Source of the DNA: Desulfurobacteriaceae bacterium
Lineage (GTDB): Bacteria; Aquificota; Aquificia; Desulfurobacteriales; Desulfurobacteriaceae
DNA: 48,644 nt
Assembly: GCA_027075275.1 (NCBI GenBank)
Contig: JALTBO010000130.1
Coordinates: forward strand, 1-48,644
Direction of reading: 5' to 3'
Position 1 is the stretch's first letter. Every line of letters starts with the position of its first letter. A program made the position numbers and the translations under genes. This document shows, piece by piece, positions 16,315 to 26,239 of this stretch. Below the pieces are notes generated by a model. That model did no database searches. It was not told the DNA's origin and saw nothing but the letters and a program-made list of their open reading frames with translations.

Positions 16315-18325
16315 CAGGATACTCTATTCGGTTGTGGTAAATGCCCGATAGAACCTTTTTGAACACTTTCTCCACAGTCTCTATCTCTTTCAAAGATAGT
16401 CCGCTCTGGTTAAGCTGGCCTTCTTCAACCGTTTCCCAGATGAGTTTGTGTATAAAAGAATCAAGGTCAAACTGTTTGTCTTTCATAGACCTTGTTGCTG
16501 CCTCAACGGTGTCTGCAAGCATTACAAGGCCCGACTCCTTAAACTGGGGTTTGGGGCCGGGGTATCTGAAGATTTTCTCATCAACTTTATCCCCGTAAAG
16601 CTCTTTTGCTTTGTGGTAGAAGTACTTCATCAGTTTTGTTCCGTGGTGCTGTTTTATTATGTCTATAACTTTTTCGGGAAGTTTATACTTTCTTCCAAGT
16701 TCCTCTCCGTACTCAACGTGAGACCTGAGAATTGCAGCGCTCTTTTCCGGTGGGAGTTTATCGTGAATGTTTATTCCGTCTAACTGGTTCTCTATAAAGG
16801 CTTGAGGGTTTTTCAGCTTGCCTATATCGTGGAACAACCCTCCCGCTTTTGCAAGGAGGGCATTTGCCCCTATGGCTTCCGCTGCAGCTTCTGCCAGTGT
16901 GGCAACCATAACTGAGTGGCTGTAGGTTCCAGGAGCTTTCAGGACCAGCTTCCTTAAAAGGGGGTGGTTCAGGTTTATTAACTCCATATAGACAATGTCG
17001 GTTGTAAAGTTGAACAGGTTTGTCATTATCGGGCTCAAACCGTTTACGGCGATGGCTGTTATTACTCCTCCTGCAAGGGTGAGGACAGGTTCAACGTAGA
17101 AAATGGGAGCTGGTTTAAATCCGAAGTAGTAGATGAGTAGAACCACCTGAGAAAGCGCTGTTAGGAGAGCTCCCCTGAAGGCGCTTTTGTAAATTATCTC
17201 TCTGTTCTTCAGCCTTCTTGAGTCAAAGGCGGAAAAGATTGCTCCAACAGTTATAGGAATTATCAAGAACTCAGGCCTGGAGAGGATAAAACCGGAAAGG
17301 AGGGCTACGGGGAGTATGTGTATAACAGCAACTTTTTTATTTACGAACATAGAAGCGAAAACTACAGAGGTTGCAACCGGAACGTATATGAGGCTTTCGT
17401 TTATGGGCAGGTTGAGGGTTTCAACAGTTAGTTTCGCAAGGAATGTGGAGAATTTAATAAAGAATATGTCTAACGTTATTACTGTAAAGGAAAAGATAAG
17501 GTTTTTCAACTGGTACGCGGAAGGACTCAAGATCCTGTAGAGCCTGACGACCGAGAAGTAGAGGGCAGCAGACAGGAGAAAGAGCGAAAGGTATTTGTTC
17601 AGCGTTTTTCCTTTTGAGTAGTTTTCCCTTAAGGCTCTTAGTTTTTCAGCTTCTTCAGGGGTAACCCTCTCTCCCCTTTTAACTACCAGCTCTCCTTTTT
17701 TAAGGCTTATGTATACCGGTTTAACTTTTGACTCGGCCTGCTTCCAGAGCTCTTCCGTCTCCTTTTCCCTGAAGACGATGTTGGGTTCCAGTTTTAAGTT
17801 TTCATAAACCCTTTCTGCAGTTTCCCTATTCTTAAGCAGCTTTTGAAGGTCTGTTTTCAGTTCCTCTCTGACTCTTTCCTGCGTCAGGAAGGTGCTTGTA
17901 GGTACGGTTTTTTCTTTCCCCTCGGATATAAGCTTAATCTTTCTGTATCCCTCAGGAACTTGAGAGATAATTCCCCTGCTGTAGTAGGATCTGAGGAGCT
18001 CCTTTACAGTCTGTTTCTCTCTGCCTGTCAGGTAGTTGAGTCCTTCAACCTGTTTCAGCGTCTCCTCAACTGCTTTCGGGTTAGACTGGTAAACAGGGAG
18101 AATCTGTTCCCTCGCTTTCTCTTTTAGCTTTTCTGTTTTTTCCCTGTTAATTACCCTGATTGATACAGGAGACCTTACGTCTACCGGGCTGACCTCTCCA
18201 GGCTTTAGAAGTGGAATGTTTATCAGGTTCACCGGGAGTAAAAAGAGGGTTACAGCTATTCCCGACAGAACAATAAGAGAGTAGATGATTAGATTAGTTT
18301 TCCTTTGTTCTTTCATACTCCTCAT
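16265..18325 (-). CDS. 7TM-HD receptor phosphohydrolase (PgpH-like)
   Basis: A 686-aa membrane phosphodiesterase of the family that hydrolyses cyclic di-AMP. There is one N-terminal helix (about 13-32), an extracytoplasmic 7TMR-HDED domain (about 50-265), a block of about seven membrane helices (about 265-450) and a cytoplasmic HD domain (about 465-640). The metal motifs are clear: HSVMVATL supplies the first His, GGLFHDIGKLKNP the HD pair, and later QHHGT and LADTVEAATRS. It is coupled to phoH (32-nt overlap) and dgkA (50-nt overlap), the standard neighbourhood of this protein. Nucleotide specificity is inferred from family. Confidence 0.88.
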   Translation of the reverse strand: MRSMKEQRKTNLIIYSLIVLSGIAVTLFLLPVNLINIPLLKPGEVSPVDVRSPVSIRVINREKTEKLKEKAREQILPVYQSNPKAVEETLKQVEGLNYLTGREKQTVKELLRSYYSRGIISQVPEGYRKIKLISEGKEKTVPTSTFLTQERVREELKTDLQKLLKNRETAERVYENLKLEPNIVFREKETEELWKQAESKVKPVYISLKKGELVVKRGERVTPEEAEKLRALRENYSKGKTLNKYLSLFLLSAALYFSVVRLYRILSPSAYQLKNLIFSFTVITLDIFFIKFSTFLAKLTVETLNLPINESLIYVPVATSVVFASMFVNKKVAVIHILPVALLSGFILSRPEFLIIPITVGAIFSAFDSRRLKNREIIYKSAFRGALLTALSQVVLLIYYFGFKPAPIFYVEPVLTLAGGVITAIAVNGLSPIMTNLFNFTTDIVYMELINLNHPLLRKLVLKAPGTYSHSVMVATLAEAAAEAIGANALLAKAGGLFHDIGKLKNPQAFIENQLDGINIHDKLPPEKSAAILRSHVEYGEELGRKYKLPEKVIDIIKQHHGTKLMKYFYHKAKELYGDKVDEKIFRYPGPKPQFKESGLVMLADTVEAATRSMKDKQFDLDSFIHKLIWETVEEGQLNQSGLSLKEIETVEKVFKKVLSGIYHNRIEYPDDKDSKGNSERVDVRS

Positions 18326-19253
18326 AGGCCCTTATTATCTCCTGTACCAATCTGTGTCTTACAACGTCTTCCCTTGAGAACTCAACTATTTCAATTCCTT
18401 CAATGCCTTTAAGTATCTTTGTAGCCTCTACAAGCCCGGATACTTTGTTTGAGGGTAGGTCAATCTGTGTCACATCTCCTGTGATGACAACTTTTGACCC
18501 GAATCCCAGCCTTGTGAGGAACATTTTCATCTGCTCTCTCGTTGTGTTCTGGGCTTCGTCAAGGATTATGAATGCATCGTTAAGCGTTCTTCCCCTCATG
18601 TAGGCAAGGGGTGCTATCTCAAATATGTTCCTCTCTAAGTATGAATTAACCTTCTCAGGTTCAATCATCTCAAAGAGGGCATCGTAGAGGGGTTTAAGGT
18701 ATGGGTCTATCTTTTCCTGAAGGGTTCCGGGGAGGAATCCCAATTTCTCTCCGGCTTCAACGGCCGGTCGGGTAAGGATAAGTCTGTTTACAAGGCCTCT
18801 TTTGAAGTATGAAACGGCAGCAGCAACAGCCAGGTAGGTCTTTCCCGTTCCTGCAGGACCTACACCGAAAACGATGTCGTTCTTTTTTATCGCCTCGTAG
18901 TACTTCTTCTGCGTAGGGGTTTTGGCGATTATCTTTTTACCTCTGTAGGTTGTGACTATTACATCTCCAGTTGACTCTTTTACTTTTGACTCTTTCCTTG
19001 CAGAGAGCTGAGTGAGGTACATGTCAACGTCTGCTTTTGTGAGTTTGTGACCTGATTTTACGAGCTCTTCAAGGTCTTTAAGGAACTGTTTCGCCTTTTC
19101 CTCGCTCTCGGAGCTCCCGTTTATCATTATCTCATTTCCCCGGGAGCCCATTTTCACGTTCAGTATTTGAGCAAGTTTTCTCAGATTTTCTTCGTGGTGT
19201 CCTACAATTGTGTAGAAGTCTTCAGGTTCAAGCTCCAGAATTACCTTTATCAA
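18294..19253 (-). CDS. phoH: PhoH-family ATPase
   Basis: A PhoH-like NTPase of about 319 aa, linked in the literature to RNA metabolism and often encoded next to ybeY or pgpH. A KH-like N-terminal region precedes the P-loop domain with Walker A GPAGTGKT (about 132-139) and Walker B FIILDEAQ (about 228-235). ITGDVTQIDLP is a further family signature. I favour the TTG at 19253, which has GGAGG 5 bases upstream; an ATG at 19265 would add four residues but has no ribosome site. It overlaps both neighbours. Confidence 0.9.
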   Translation of the reverse strand: MIKVILELEPEDFYTIVGHHEENLRKLAQILNVKMGSRGNEIMINGSSESEEKAKQFLKDLEELVKSGHKLTKADVDMYLTQLSARKESKVKESTGDVIVTTYRGKKIIAKTPTQKKYYEAIKKNDIVFGVGPAGTGKTYLAVAAAVSYFKRGLVNRLILTRPAVEAGEKLGFLPGTLQEKIDPYLKPLYDALFEMIEPEKVNSYLERNIFEIAPLAYMRGRTLNDAFIILDEAQNTTREQMKMFLTRLGFGSKVVITGDVTQIDLPSNKVSGLVEATKILKGIEGIEIVEFSREDVVRHRLVQEIIRAYEEYERTKEN

Positions 19254-20928
19254 CCATACCTCCATTTTCCGGTTTTTCTATCTCAACCTTTAAACTGTTC
19301 CTGAACCATATATCGTTCTGCGGGAACGGAATCTCAATGCCGGCCTCTTTCAGTTTATACCAGGCCTTGTAGTAGAAATCGCTTACAATATTTCTCACCC
19401 AGATGTTTTTTCTGATGTCTATCCAGAATATAGCCCTGAATATTAAGGCACTGTCTCCAAGCTCCTCAAACCTTACAAGTCTTGGTAAGAACTTGGCAGT
19501 GTAGGGGAGCTCCTCAATTACCGACAGCAAAATCTCCTTCACTTTTAGCGGGTCTGAGGAGTAGGCAACACCTACCGGTATTTTCAACCTTACGTAGGGG
19601 TCTTTGTAGGAGAAGTTAACTATTGGAGAGCTGATAAATGAGGAGTTAGGAATTGATATCTCAACGCCGTCGTTTGTTCTGATTATTGTTGAAAGAATAC
19701 CTATATCCTCAACTTTTCCGAATACACTGGGAGAAGTTTCTCCCAGTGTTGTGGTTGTTATTGAGGGGAGCTCCAATATATCTCCAACTTTCAGTTTCTT
19801 ACTAAACAAAAGTATAAAACCGCTTACGTAGTTGTTCATTATTGTTTGAAGTCCAAAACCTATACCTACGCCTAATGTACCGGCTACCGGTAGTAAAACT
19901 TTCCAGGTAATTCCCAGGCTGGACAGGAGAACGATAAGGTTAAATAGTACACCTAAGTTGAATATAAGCGCCTCAGCCGAACCTCCTTCAACCTCTCTTC
20001 TCTCTTTTGGAAAGGAGAGTTTTACCAGTTTTTTACCTACGTTAAGGAGTGAAAAGAGGATTATTCCCCAGAAAACGGAGTTTATAAGGTTTCCCACCGA
20101 TATCTTTATCAGGTCTGTGTTGATTATGTAGAGTGAGTAGAGCTTATCTATGAGGATTTCGAAATTGGAAAAGCCTTTCAGAGTAGCTATTAGTGAGATG
20201 ATGTAAATTGTGGATATTAGAACTTTTAAGTTCTGTTCAAGAGAATCAAGGTCCTTTAGGGGAAGCTCATTTTGAAGTTTTTCCTTTAAGAAAGGAATGA
20301 GTTTTGAGTTTACGACCGTTAAAAGGGCGGTGAGGAAGACGATGATAGCTATTCCAAGAAGCGTTTTGAAATCAAAAGTTAAATAGTCAAGTTCCCACAG
20401 CAGAAAAAGGACGGTTAGCAGGATTGTTCCGGTTACTTTTACAGTTTTTGCAACTATCTCCCTGCTGACTGCCGAGCTGAGTTCCCATACTACAAGTAGA
20501 GAGCCTGAGAATATGAAGAACTTTTTCAGAACTATTAATGCTTTTAGCACTTTGGGGTTTTCAGAGGGAAGAAAGAGAAAAAGCACCGAAGTGATGAAAG
20601 CCAGGGTAAAGCAGATGTAGGGGATAAAACGGAGTTCCTTTCGGTTTGTTAGCAGGTGTGCAGCCCTTGTTATGTAAACGGCAGATATCAGAATTGAAAG
20701 GTTTCTGAGGAGCTCCCTGTAGTTCCAGTAAGGTAGTTGATCTGACAGAAACCAGCCGACTGCAAACAGGAGCATGGAGGATACTATGAGGAAAATAACG
20801 TCTGCGATAGTCTCTTCTACCTTCTTTCTTAGAGTTTTTCTAAGGAAAAACTCCGCTACGAGAGCAACTCCAACTGTAGAAGCAAAGATGATGTAAGGAA
20901 CGTAAATGTTAGGTTCCAACTTCAACAA
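19228..20928 (-). CDS. MscS-family mechanosensitive channel, large form
   Basis: A 566-aa inner-membrane protein. Roughly eight predicted hydrophobic segments in the first 330 residues precede the MscS core. The pore helix and beta domain are recognisable from GVGIGFGLQTIMNNYVSGF and KKLKVGDILEL, and the C-terminal vestibule ends at GIEIPFPQNDIWF. It would open under membrane tension to release solutes; the extra helices place it with the longer MscK/YbdG-like forms. The start is a TTG at 20928 with GGAGG upstream, lying 20 nt inside the Rad50-like gene. Confidence 0.88.
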   Translation of the reverse strand: MLKLEPNIYVPYIIFASTVGVALVAEFFLRKTLRKKVEETIADVIFLIVSSMLLFAVGWFLSDQLPYWNYRELLRNLSILISAVYITRAAHLLTNRKELRFIPYICFTLAFITSVLFLFLPSENPKVLKALIVLKKFFIFSGSLLVVWELSSAVSREIVAKTVKVTGTILLTVLFLLWELDYLTFDFKTLLGIAIIVFLTALLTVVNSKLIPFLKEKLQNELPLKDLDSLEQNLKVLISTIYIISLIATLKGFSNFEILIDKLYSLYIINTDLIKISVGNLINSVFWGIILFSLLNVGKKLVKLSFPKERREVEGGSAEALIFNLGVLFNLIVLLSSLGITWKVLLPVAGTLGVGIGFGLQTIMNNYVSGFILLFSKKLKVGDILELPSITTTTLGETSPSVFGKVEDIGILSTIIRTNDGVEISIPNSSFISSPIVNFSYKDPYVRLKIPVGVAYSSDPLKVKEILLSVIEELPYTAKFLPRLVRFEELGDSALIFRAIFWIDIRKNIWVRNIVSDFYYKAWYKLKEAGIEIPFPQNDIWFRNSLKVEIEKPENGGMVDKGNSGA

Positions 20929-23599
20929 CAGAGTAACCTCCGTGGTTTTGAACCCTTATTACCCTGTCTCCTGCCACTTCAAGCTCAGGGTCGTGGGTTA
21001 CTATGAGCATCTGGGGAATTCTTCCTTTGAGTTTTAAAAGGAGCTCCGTCAGCCCCATTCTCCTCTGGGCGTCTAAGTGGACCGTTGGTTCATCTAAAAT
21101 TAGAAGCTCCATAGCTTGGGAGAAGTTCCTTGCCATTGCGAACCTGAGAGCCAGAGCAAAGGCTACCTGCTGCCCTCCTGAGAGGTCTTCTAGGAGCATT
21201 GTTCCCTGACCGGGTATTCCAAACTCAATGGAGAGGTCTTCTGAGATAAACAGATCTCCGAACTCAAAGTCAAAGGCTGAGAAGAACTCCTTGCAGAAGT
21301 GGGCGATTCTCGGCAGAAGCATAGTTCTGACCTCTTTCAGGAAACCCCTCTCAGGGTGGACGCTTTCCTGAACCTTCTGGAGGATAATTAGGCTGTTCTT
21401 TACTCTCTGAATATTCTCCTTAACCTTCTGGAATTCTTCTCTCTTTTTTTCAAGCCTTTTCAGGTGCTCCTCTCTGCTCTTAAGCTCTCCCATTAGCCTG
21501 TTGAGTTTTTCTCTCTTTTCTTTAAGAGTATTTTCCGTTGACGCTACTGCCCTTTCTGACGCAAGGTATAGGCTCTCTTTAAAGTTCAGTTTTTCTATCT
21601 GTGAAATGAGCTCCTTCTCTTTTTCCTCTTTCTCTTTTAACTCCTCCTGAATCTGTTTGAGAAGTTCTTTGAATTGGTTTTCGCTCTTTAGTTCACCTTC
21701 AATCTGATTGAGGAGCTCCTGTTTCTCCTTTAGCCGTTCTATAAAGTCTTTCAGCTCTTTTACGGTTGAAACGTTAATGCCCGATTTCTCTTTAATCTCC
21801 GATGCCTTCGCTCTAAGGTTTGTTTCCTGTTCCTTAAGCCTTTCAAGTTCTTCTTCCAGTTCTGTTTTCTCCTTTTCTTCAGGTAGTCTTGAGAGCTGTT
21901 TCTTTATCTCCCCTACTTTTGCCTCTGTGAGGGCAATTTCCCTTTCAGCCGTAGAGATTTCCTCTTTTAACTTCTCAAGGAGTTCAGATTTCTCACGTAA
22001 CTCTTCCTCTTTAAACTCTACCGGTGGAATATTTTTCAGCTCCTCCTCTACCCTTGATATCTCTTTTTCTCTCCTCTCCTTTTCCTGAAGTTCTTCTTTG
22101 AGTTTTTCCCATCTCTTTCTTTCTTCCTGAAGCTCGTTTTCTACCTCTTTCAACCTTTTCTCAATCTCTTTGAGTTCTAACGTTCTCCTTTTCAGTTCTT
22201 CTTTAGATTCTGTTTTTAATCTTTCTCTCTTTTCCGGGGGGAGCTCCCCTCCACAGACCGGACACTCAGAGACTTCTCTCTGAAGGAGTTTCAGCTTTTC
22301 CTCAAGTTCAGATATTCTGGCAGAGTTTTTCTCTCTTTTAACCTTTAAATCCTCAAGTTCTTTTTCCAGTTTTTTAACTTTTTCTTCGACCTCTACTACT
22401 TCTTTCCTTTTTATCTCTGGAATACCCTTTTTTAACCTCTCTATCTGCTCTTTTAAAGAAGAAGCTTTCAGGTTTATTTCTCTGAATTCCTTCTCTTTCT
22501 CTCTTAGTTTTTTAACTTCTTCTTGAAGTTTCTCCTTTTTCTCCTTCAGTATCAGGAGTTTTTTCTTCTCCTCTCTCAACCAGCTCTCAAGATGAGGGAG
22601 CTCCTCCTTTAGCTTCTTCTTTAGCTGAAGCTCCTCTTTCAGCTTTTCCAGTTTTTCTTTTGTTCTTTTCTTTTCAGTTGTAATCAAAAGGAGCTCCTGG
22701 CCGATGCTGTTTAGTTCCTCGCAGAACTTTAACAGTTGAACTTCTGAGCGGAGCTGAGGAATCTCCTTCTTTTTCTCCTCAATCTCTTTAAGCTTTTCTG
22801 TAATCTCCTCTCCTCTCTTTTCTGCTCTTTCCTTCTCCCTTTTGAGCCTTTCAATCTCGTTTTTTAAATTCTCAAACTTCTCCTTTGCCTGGCGGAGCTC
22901 CTCAAAATCTCTCTTTTCCCGCTCAAAGCTTTCTGTAAGCTCTTTTACCTCCTCTTCAACGGAGAGGAGCTCCTTTTTTAAACTCCCAATTTTCTCTCTC
23001 TCCTCCTCTATCTCCCTTTCTGTTCCTTCAAGGACGAGAAACTGGTTCTCCAGCAGTTTTTCAACGTTCTTCAGCTTCCTTATCTCCTCTTTCAGTTCTT
23101 CGTGTTTTTTCCCGAACTCCTCAAGCCCCAGGAGCCTGTTTAGTATTCTCCGTCTCTCCTGAGGTCTCCCCTTTAGGAGTTCAACTATCTCTCCCTGCGG
23201 AACGAAAACAGTGTTTCTGAACATGTCCGGAGCAAGCCCTAATCCCTCAGATATGGCTCCTTTTACCTCCCTTATACCTCTTGCAACAAGTTTCCCTTCT
23301 TTCTCAAGGACGGCTGTGTTCCGTTTTCGGGAGAGCTCCCTTACAACCCTGTACTTCTTTCCCCTGTGTATGAACTCAAGTTCAACGGCTGAAGCGTTGG
23401 CCCTTCTATTTATCAGCTGGTCCCTGTTCGTTTTCTCCTTTAGGTCTTCTCCGAACAGTGCAAAAAATATCCCCCTCAGAATTGAAGTTTTCCCGGAGGC
23501 GTTGTCTCCTAAAATAACGTAAGTTTCATCTCCAAACTCTACCTCTGTGTTCCTGTGGGAAAGGAAGTTCTCAAGCTTAAGTCTTCTGAGCCTTATCAT
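20909..23599 (-). CDS. Rad50/SbcC-type DNA repair ATPase
   Basis: An 896-aa SMC-like ATPase for end processing of DNA, normally complexed with the Mre11/SbcD nuclease. Walker A is GDNASGKTSIL (about 32-42). A very long antiparallel coiled coil reaches a zinc hook CPVCGGEL (Cys446 and Cys449) at mid-chain, and the second half returns to the ABC signature LSGGQQVAFALALR and Walker B LLILDEPTVHLD. The size suits Rad50 of thermophiles. No sbcD/mre11 gene adjoins it, which is unusual. The ATG overlaps the stop of the 49-aa gene upstream (ATGA), with AGGAG before it. Confidence 0.92.
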   Translation of the reverse strand: MIRLRRLKLENFLSHRNTEVEFGDETYVILGDNASGKTSILRGIFFALFGEDLKEKTNRDQLINRRANASAVELEFIHRGKKYRVVRELSRKRNTAVLEKEGKLVARGIREVKGAISEGLGLAPDMFRNTVFVPQGEIVELLKGRPQERRRILNRLLGLEEFGKKHEELKEEIRKLKNVEKLLENQFLVLEGTEREIEEEREKIGSLKKELLSVEEEVKELTESFEREKRDFEELRQAKEKFENLKNEIERLKREKERAEKRGEEITEKLKEIEEKKKEIPQLRSEVQLLKFCEELNSIGQELLLITTEKKRTKEKLEKLKEELQLKKKLKEELPHLESWLREEKKKLLILKEKKEKLQEEVKKLREKEKEFREINLKASSLKEQIERLKKGIPEIKRKEVVEVEEKVKKLEKELEDLKVKREKNSARISELEEKLKLLQREVSECPVCGGELPPEKRERLKTESKEELKRRTLELKEIEKRLKEVENELQEERKRWEKLKEELQEKERREKEISRVEEELKNIPPVEFKEEELREKSELLEKLKEEISTAEREIALTEAKVGEIKKQLSRLPEEKEKTELEEELERLKEQETNLRAKASEIKEKSGINVSTVKELKDFIERLKEKQELLNQIEGELKSENQFKELLKQIQEELKEKEEKEKELISQIEKLNFKESLYLASERAVASTENTLKEKREKLNRLMGELKSREEHLKRLEKKREEFQKVKENIQRVKNSLIILQKVQESVHPERGFLKEVRTMLLPRIAHFCKEFFSAFDFEFGDLFISEDLSIEFGIPGQGTMLLEDLSGGQQVAFALALRFAMARNFSQAMELLILDEPTVHLDAQRRMGLTELLLKLKGRIPQMLIVTHDPELEVAGDRVIRVQNHGGYSVVEVGT

Positions 23600-23745
23600 G
23601 TAATCTCCTCTCTCTCCTCAAAGTCTTCCTCTCTCTCCGTCTTAACCTTTTCTCCCTCTCTCAATATAACCGTGAAGCAGAAAACAACAAAGCCGAATAT
23701 TGTCATCCAGGAAAAGACCATGAACAGTAAAGAGCTACCCTTCAT
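23596..23745 (-). CDS. 49-aa membrane protein, probable small subunit of the NSS transporter
   Basis: A short gene between the transporter and the Rad50-like gene. It encodes one transmembrane helix (about 6-30, with [13 protein letters not shown]) and a charged Glu/Arg tail. The ribosome site is excellent (AGGAGG, 8 bases before the ATG). It overlaps the transporter stop by 11 nt and the next start by 4 nt. Size, single helix and position match the small subunits (MetS type) that accompany some neurotransmitter:sodium symporters, where they are needed for transport. That assignment rests on position and layout, as the sequence is too short for certainty. Confidence 0.72.
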   Translation of the reverse strand: MKGSSLLFMVFSWMTIFGFVVFCFTVILREGEKVKTEREEDFEEREEIT

Positions 23746-25246
23746 TACTTAACCTCCTCCTTCTATCTGCCAGGTAGACCATAAAGAGTTCAACTGCCAG
23801 TATGAGTATCATCACAAACCTTGCTATCCATACCTGAAGGTCTCCAGATGCGATTTTCTGTGGCAGCTGACTTACAGTCCAGGTAGCCAGGATGATAAAG
23901 AGCGCAATTGGAGTTACGTATTTGAGTATGTAGTAATAAACTTTTGGAACTTTAAAGAGAGCCCCCCTGTTTATCTCCTCCCAGGCCTTTGAACTTCCGA
24001 AAAGCCAGAAGAAGACAATAACCTCAAGAAGTGCAAACAGAACGACGAAGAATGTTCCAGCCCAGAAGTCCATTTCATCTAAAGCTTTCGGCATAAATAT
24101 GGGAATTTGAGCGACGAGGAACGTAAATATGACGGTTACCGTTACGGCCACCTTCCTTGAGAAGCCAAACTCGTCTTCTAAAAAGGCTATTACAGGCATG
24201 GCTATTGCAACAGATGAGGTTGCTCCTGCAAAGAAAAGAAGGAAGAACCAGATAAATCCTATAAAGTCGCCTCCTGTAAGGTGGGAAAAGAGAGCTGGAA
24301 GTGTAACAAAGGCAAGGTTAAATGCTCCGCTCTGCGCTACAGACTGGGCGTTCATAACGCCGAAGAAGGCAACGGCTGCTGGAATGGCTATAGAACCTCC
24401 AAGTATTACCTCTGCTACTTCGTTGAGAGAGGCGGCAGCAAGCCCTGAAGCTACTATGTCATCATCTCTCCTTATGTAAGAAGCGTAAGTGATTATTGCT
24501 CCAAACCCGAGGCTGAGAGTAAAGAAGACCTGCCCGGCTGCTGCAAGCCACACTTTTGGGTCTGCAAGCTGTGAAAAGTCTGGATGCCACAGGAAGTCAA
24601 GCCCCTGAACAGCAGTTCCGTACGGCGTTTCTATGAGAATAACTCTTATCATGAGTATCAGGGCCAGAAGGAAAAGTGTTGGCATTGCTATCTTTGCAAA
24701 TTTCTCTATACCACCCCTTATGCCTCTATAGAGTATGTAGGCGTTAAAGGCTACTGTGAGTAGGAAGAAAAGGTAGGCTGTAATAGAGGGTCTGGTGTAA
24801 TTTCTAAGGAATGCTTCAAATGGTTTTAAGTATTCACTCTGGGGCAGGTTGGGGTCTGGGTGAGGAAGGAGTCCGGCTATGGAGAAAAAGGAGTAGCCTA
24901 AAGTCCACGACTCAATGTAGATGTAGTAGCAGAGGACTACAAAAGGGACAAAGAGGCCCAGAGCTCCGATGTACTTTGATACCGGATTGTTCCAAAGGAG
25001 TTTAAAGATTGCAGGCGTTGTTCCGTGTCCTTTAGAACCTCCGTATCTACCTATTGCCCACTCTGTCCACATAAGGGGTATTGCTACTATCAGCATGGCT
25101 ATCATGTATGGGATCATAAATGCGCCGCCGCCGTTTTCAGCAGCCTGAGTGGGAAACCGGAGGAAGTTTCCAAGTCCTACTGCGTTTCCCGCCATTGCTA
25201 AAATGAGACCCAGTTTTGAGCCCCAGTGCTCTCTAATTTGACTCAT
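23735..25246 (-). CDS. Neurotransmitter:sodium symporter (NSS/SNF) family transporter
   Basis: A 503-aa sodium-coupled amino-acid-type transporter with the LeuT fold and about 12 membrane helices. The first helix carries [13 protein letters not shown], the unwound sodium/substrate site, followed by [11 protein letters not shown]. Helix 6 to 8 segments such as [17 protein letters not shown] support the family. The substrate is probably an amino acid but cannot be named. The downstream 49-aa gene is a likely accessory subunit. It is the first gene of the long minus-strand run; its promoter must lie in the 60-bp divergent gap. Confidence 0.93.
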   Translation of the reverse strand: MSQIREHWGSKLGLILAMAGNAVGLGNFLRFPTQAAENGGGAFMIPYMIAMLIVAIPLMWTEWAIGRYGGSKGHGTTPAIFKLLWNNPVSKYIGALGLFVPFVVLCYYIYIESWTLGYSFFSIAGLLPHPDPNLPQSEYLKPFEAFLRNYTRPSITAYLFFLLTVAFNAYILYRGIRGGIEKFAKIAMPTLFLLALILMIRVILIETPYGTAVQGLDFLWHPDFSQLADPKVWLAAAGQVFFTLSLGFGAIITYASYIRRDDDIVASGLAAASLNEVAEVILGGSIAIPAAVAFFGVMNAQSVAQSGAFNLAFVTLPALFSHLTGGDFIGFIWFFLLFFAGATSSVAIAMPVIAFLEDEFGFSRKVAVTVTVIFTFLVAQIPIFMPKALDEMDFWAGTFFVVLFALLEVIVFFWLFGSSKAWEEINRGALFKVPKVYYYILKYVTPIALFIILATWTVSQLPQKIASGDLQVWIARFVMILILAVELFMVYLADRRRRLSNEG

Positions 25247-25309
25247 TTTTTCCCCCGATTTTGTATAAATTGAGTGTTCGGTAATTTTAAAATACGGAGG
25301 TTGATGCAG

Positions 25310-26239
25310 ATGAAATATATTTTCGGTCCCGTCTTCTCCCGCAGGTTAGGTTTCTCTCTGGGTGTTGACCTCGTTCCCCATAAAGTTTGCAGTATGGACT
25401 GTCTCTACTGTGAAGTCGGACCGACTACAGAGAAAACTCTGGAGAGGGCAGAGTACGTTCCTCTTGATGGAGTTAAGAGGGAGCTCTCCTACTTTCTCTC
25501 CTCATCTCCGGAGATTGACTACATAACCTTTTCAGGCTACGGTGAGCCTACTTTGTTCTCAAGGCTGGGAGAGTTGGTTTCCTATCTGAAAAGCAACTAC
25601 CCCTCTTACAGGCTGGCACTCCTTACAAACTCATCTCTTCTTGAGAGAGATGATGTTTTAAACGATGTAAAAGATATTGACGTTGTTCTTCCTTCCCTTG
25701 ATGCTGCTTCTCAGGAGGTTTTTGAGAAGGTTAACAGACCCGTTAAAGGTCTTAAGGTGGAGAACATTGTAAGGGGAATAGAGAGATTGTTGAAGGAGAC
25801 CGGCTGTAAGGTTTGGGTTGAGACTCTTTTTGTTAAGGGGATAAACGATTCTCCCCGGGAAGTTGAAAGGATTGGTGAAATTATTCACGCTCTTTCACCA
25901 CATAAGTGGCAGCTTAATACAGTTGCAAGACCTCCTGCTTACGGTGTTGAGGGGTTGACTTTTGAAGAGCTCCATCAGATAGCTGAAAAGGTCGGTTATC
26001 CGGCCACTGAAATAGTGGCCCGTTCAAAGGCGAGAAGGAGGAAGTTTCCCTTTTCCCAGCTTAAAGAGGAAGTTTACGGAATAGTTGTAAGAAGACCGTG
26101 CCCCGTTGAGGAGATTGCAGATGCCCTTGGTGTCCTGACTGAAGAAGTTGAGAGGGCAGTTGAGGAACTGAAAAAGGAAGGAAGAGTTGAGGAGGTTATC
26201 TACGGAGGGGAGCCATACGTAAAAGGTATTTCTGCCTGA
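25310..26239 (+). CDS. Radical SAM protein, COG0731 family
   Basis: A 309-aa radical S-adenosylmethionine enzyme. The cluster motif is CSMDCLYC (CxxxCxxC), preceded by the family hallmark [27 protein letters not shown] is the SAM-binding GGE-like motif. A C-terminal winged-helix-like region (about 245-305) follows the barrel. The family is distantly related to the wybutosine enzyme TYW1, but its bacterial reaction is not established. I chose the ATG at 25310 because homologues open MKYIFGPV and GGAGG lies 9 bases upstream; upstream in-frame starts at 25304 and 25274 are possible. Confidence 0.87.
   Translation: MKYIFGPVFSRRLGFSLGVDLVPHKVCSMDCLYCEVGPTTEKTLERAEYVPLDGVKRELSYFLSSSPEIDYITFSGYGEPTLFSRLGELVSYLKSNYPSYRLALLTNSSLLERDDVLNDVKDIDVVLPSLDAASQEVFEKVNRPVKGLKVENIVRGIERLLKETGCKVWVETLFVKGINDSPREVERIGEIIHALSPHKWQLNTVARPPAYGVEGLTFEELHQIAEKVGYPATEIVARSKARRRKFPFSQLKEEVYGIVVRRPCPVEEIADALGVLTEEVERAVEELKKEGRVEEVIYGGEPYVKGISA

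Noticed and set aside
22000-23100. Low-complexity repeat in the Rad50-like gene
   Set aside because: The CTCCTTT-rich plus strand simply reflects Glu/Lys codons of the coiled coil on the minus strand.
25247-25303. A promoter TTGACT-TATAAA for the radical SAM gene
   Set aside because: The spacing is about 20 bp, too long for a confident sigma70 call; the short divergent gap surely holds promoters, but I cannot place them.
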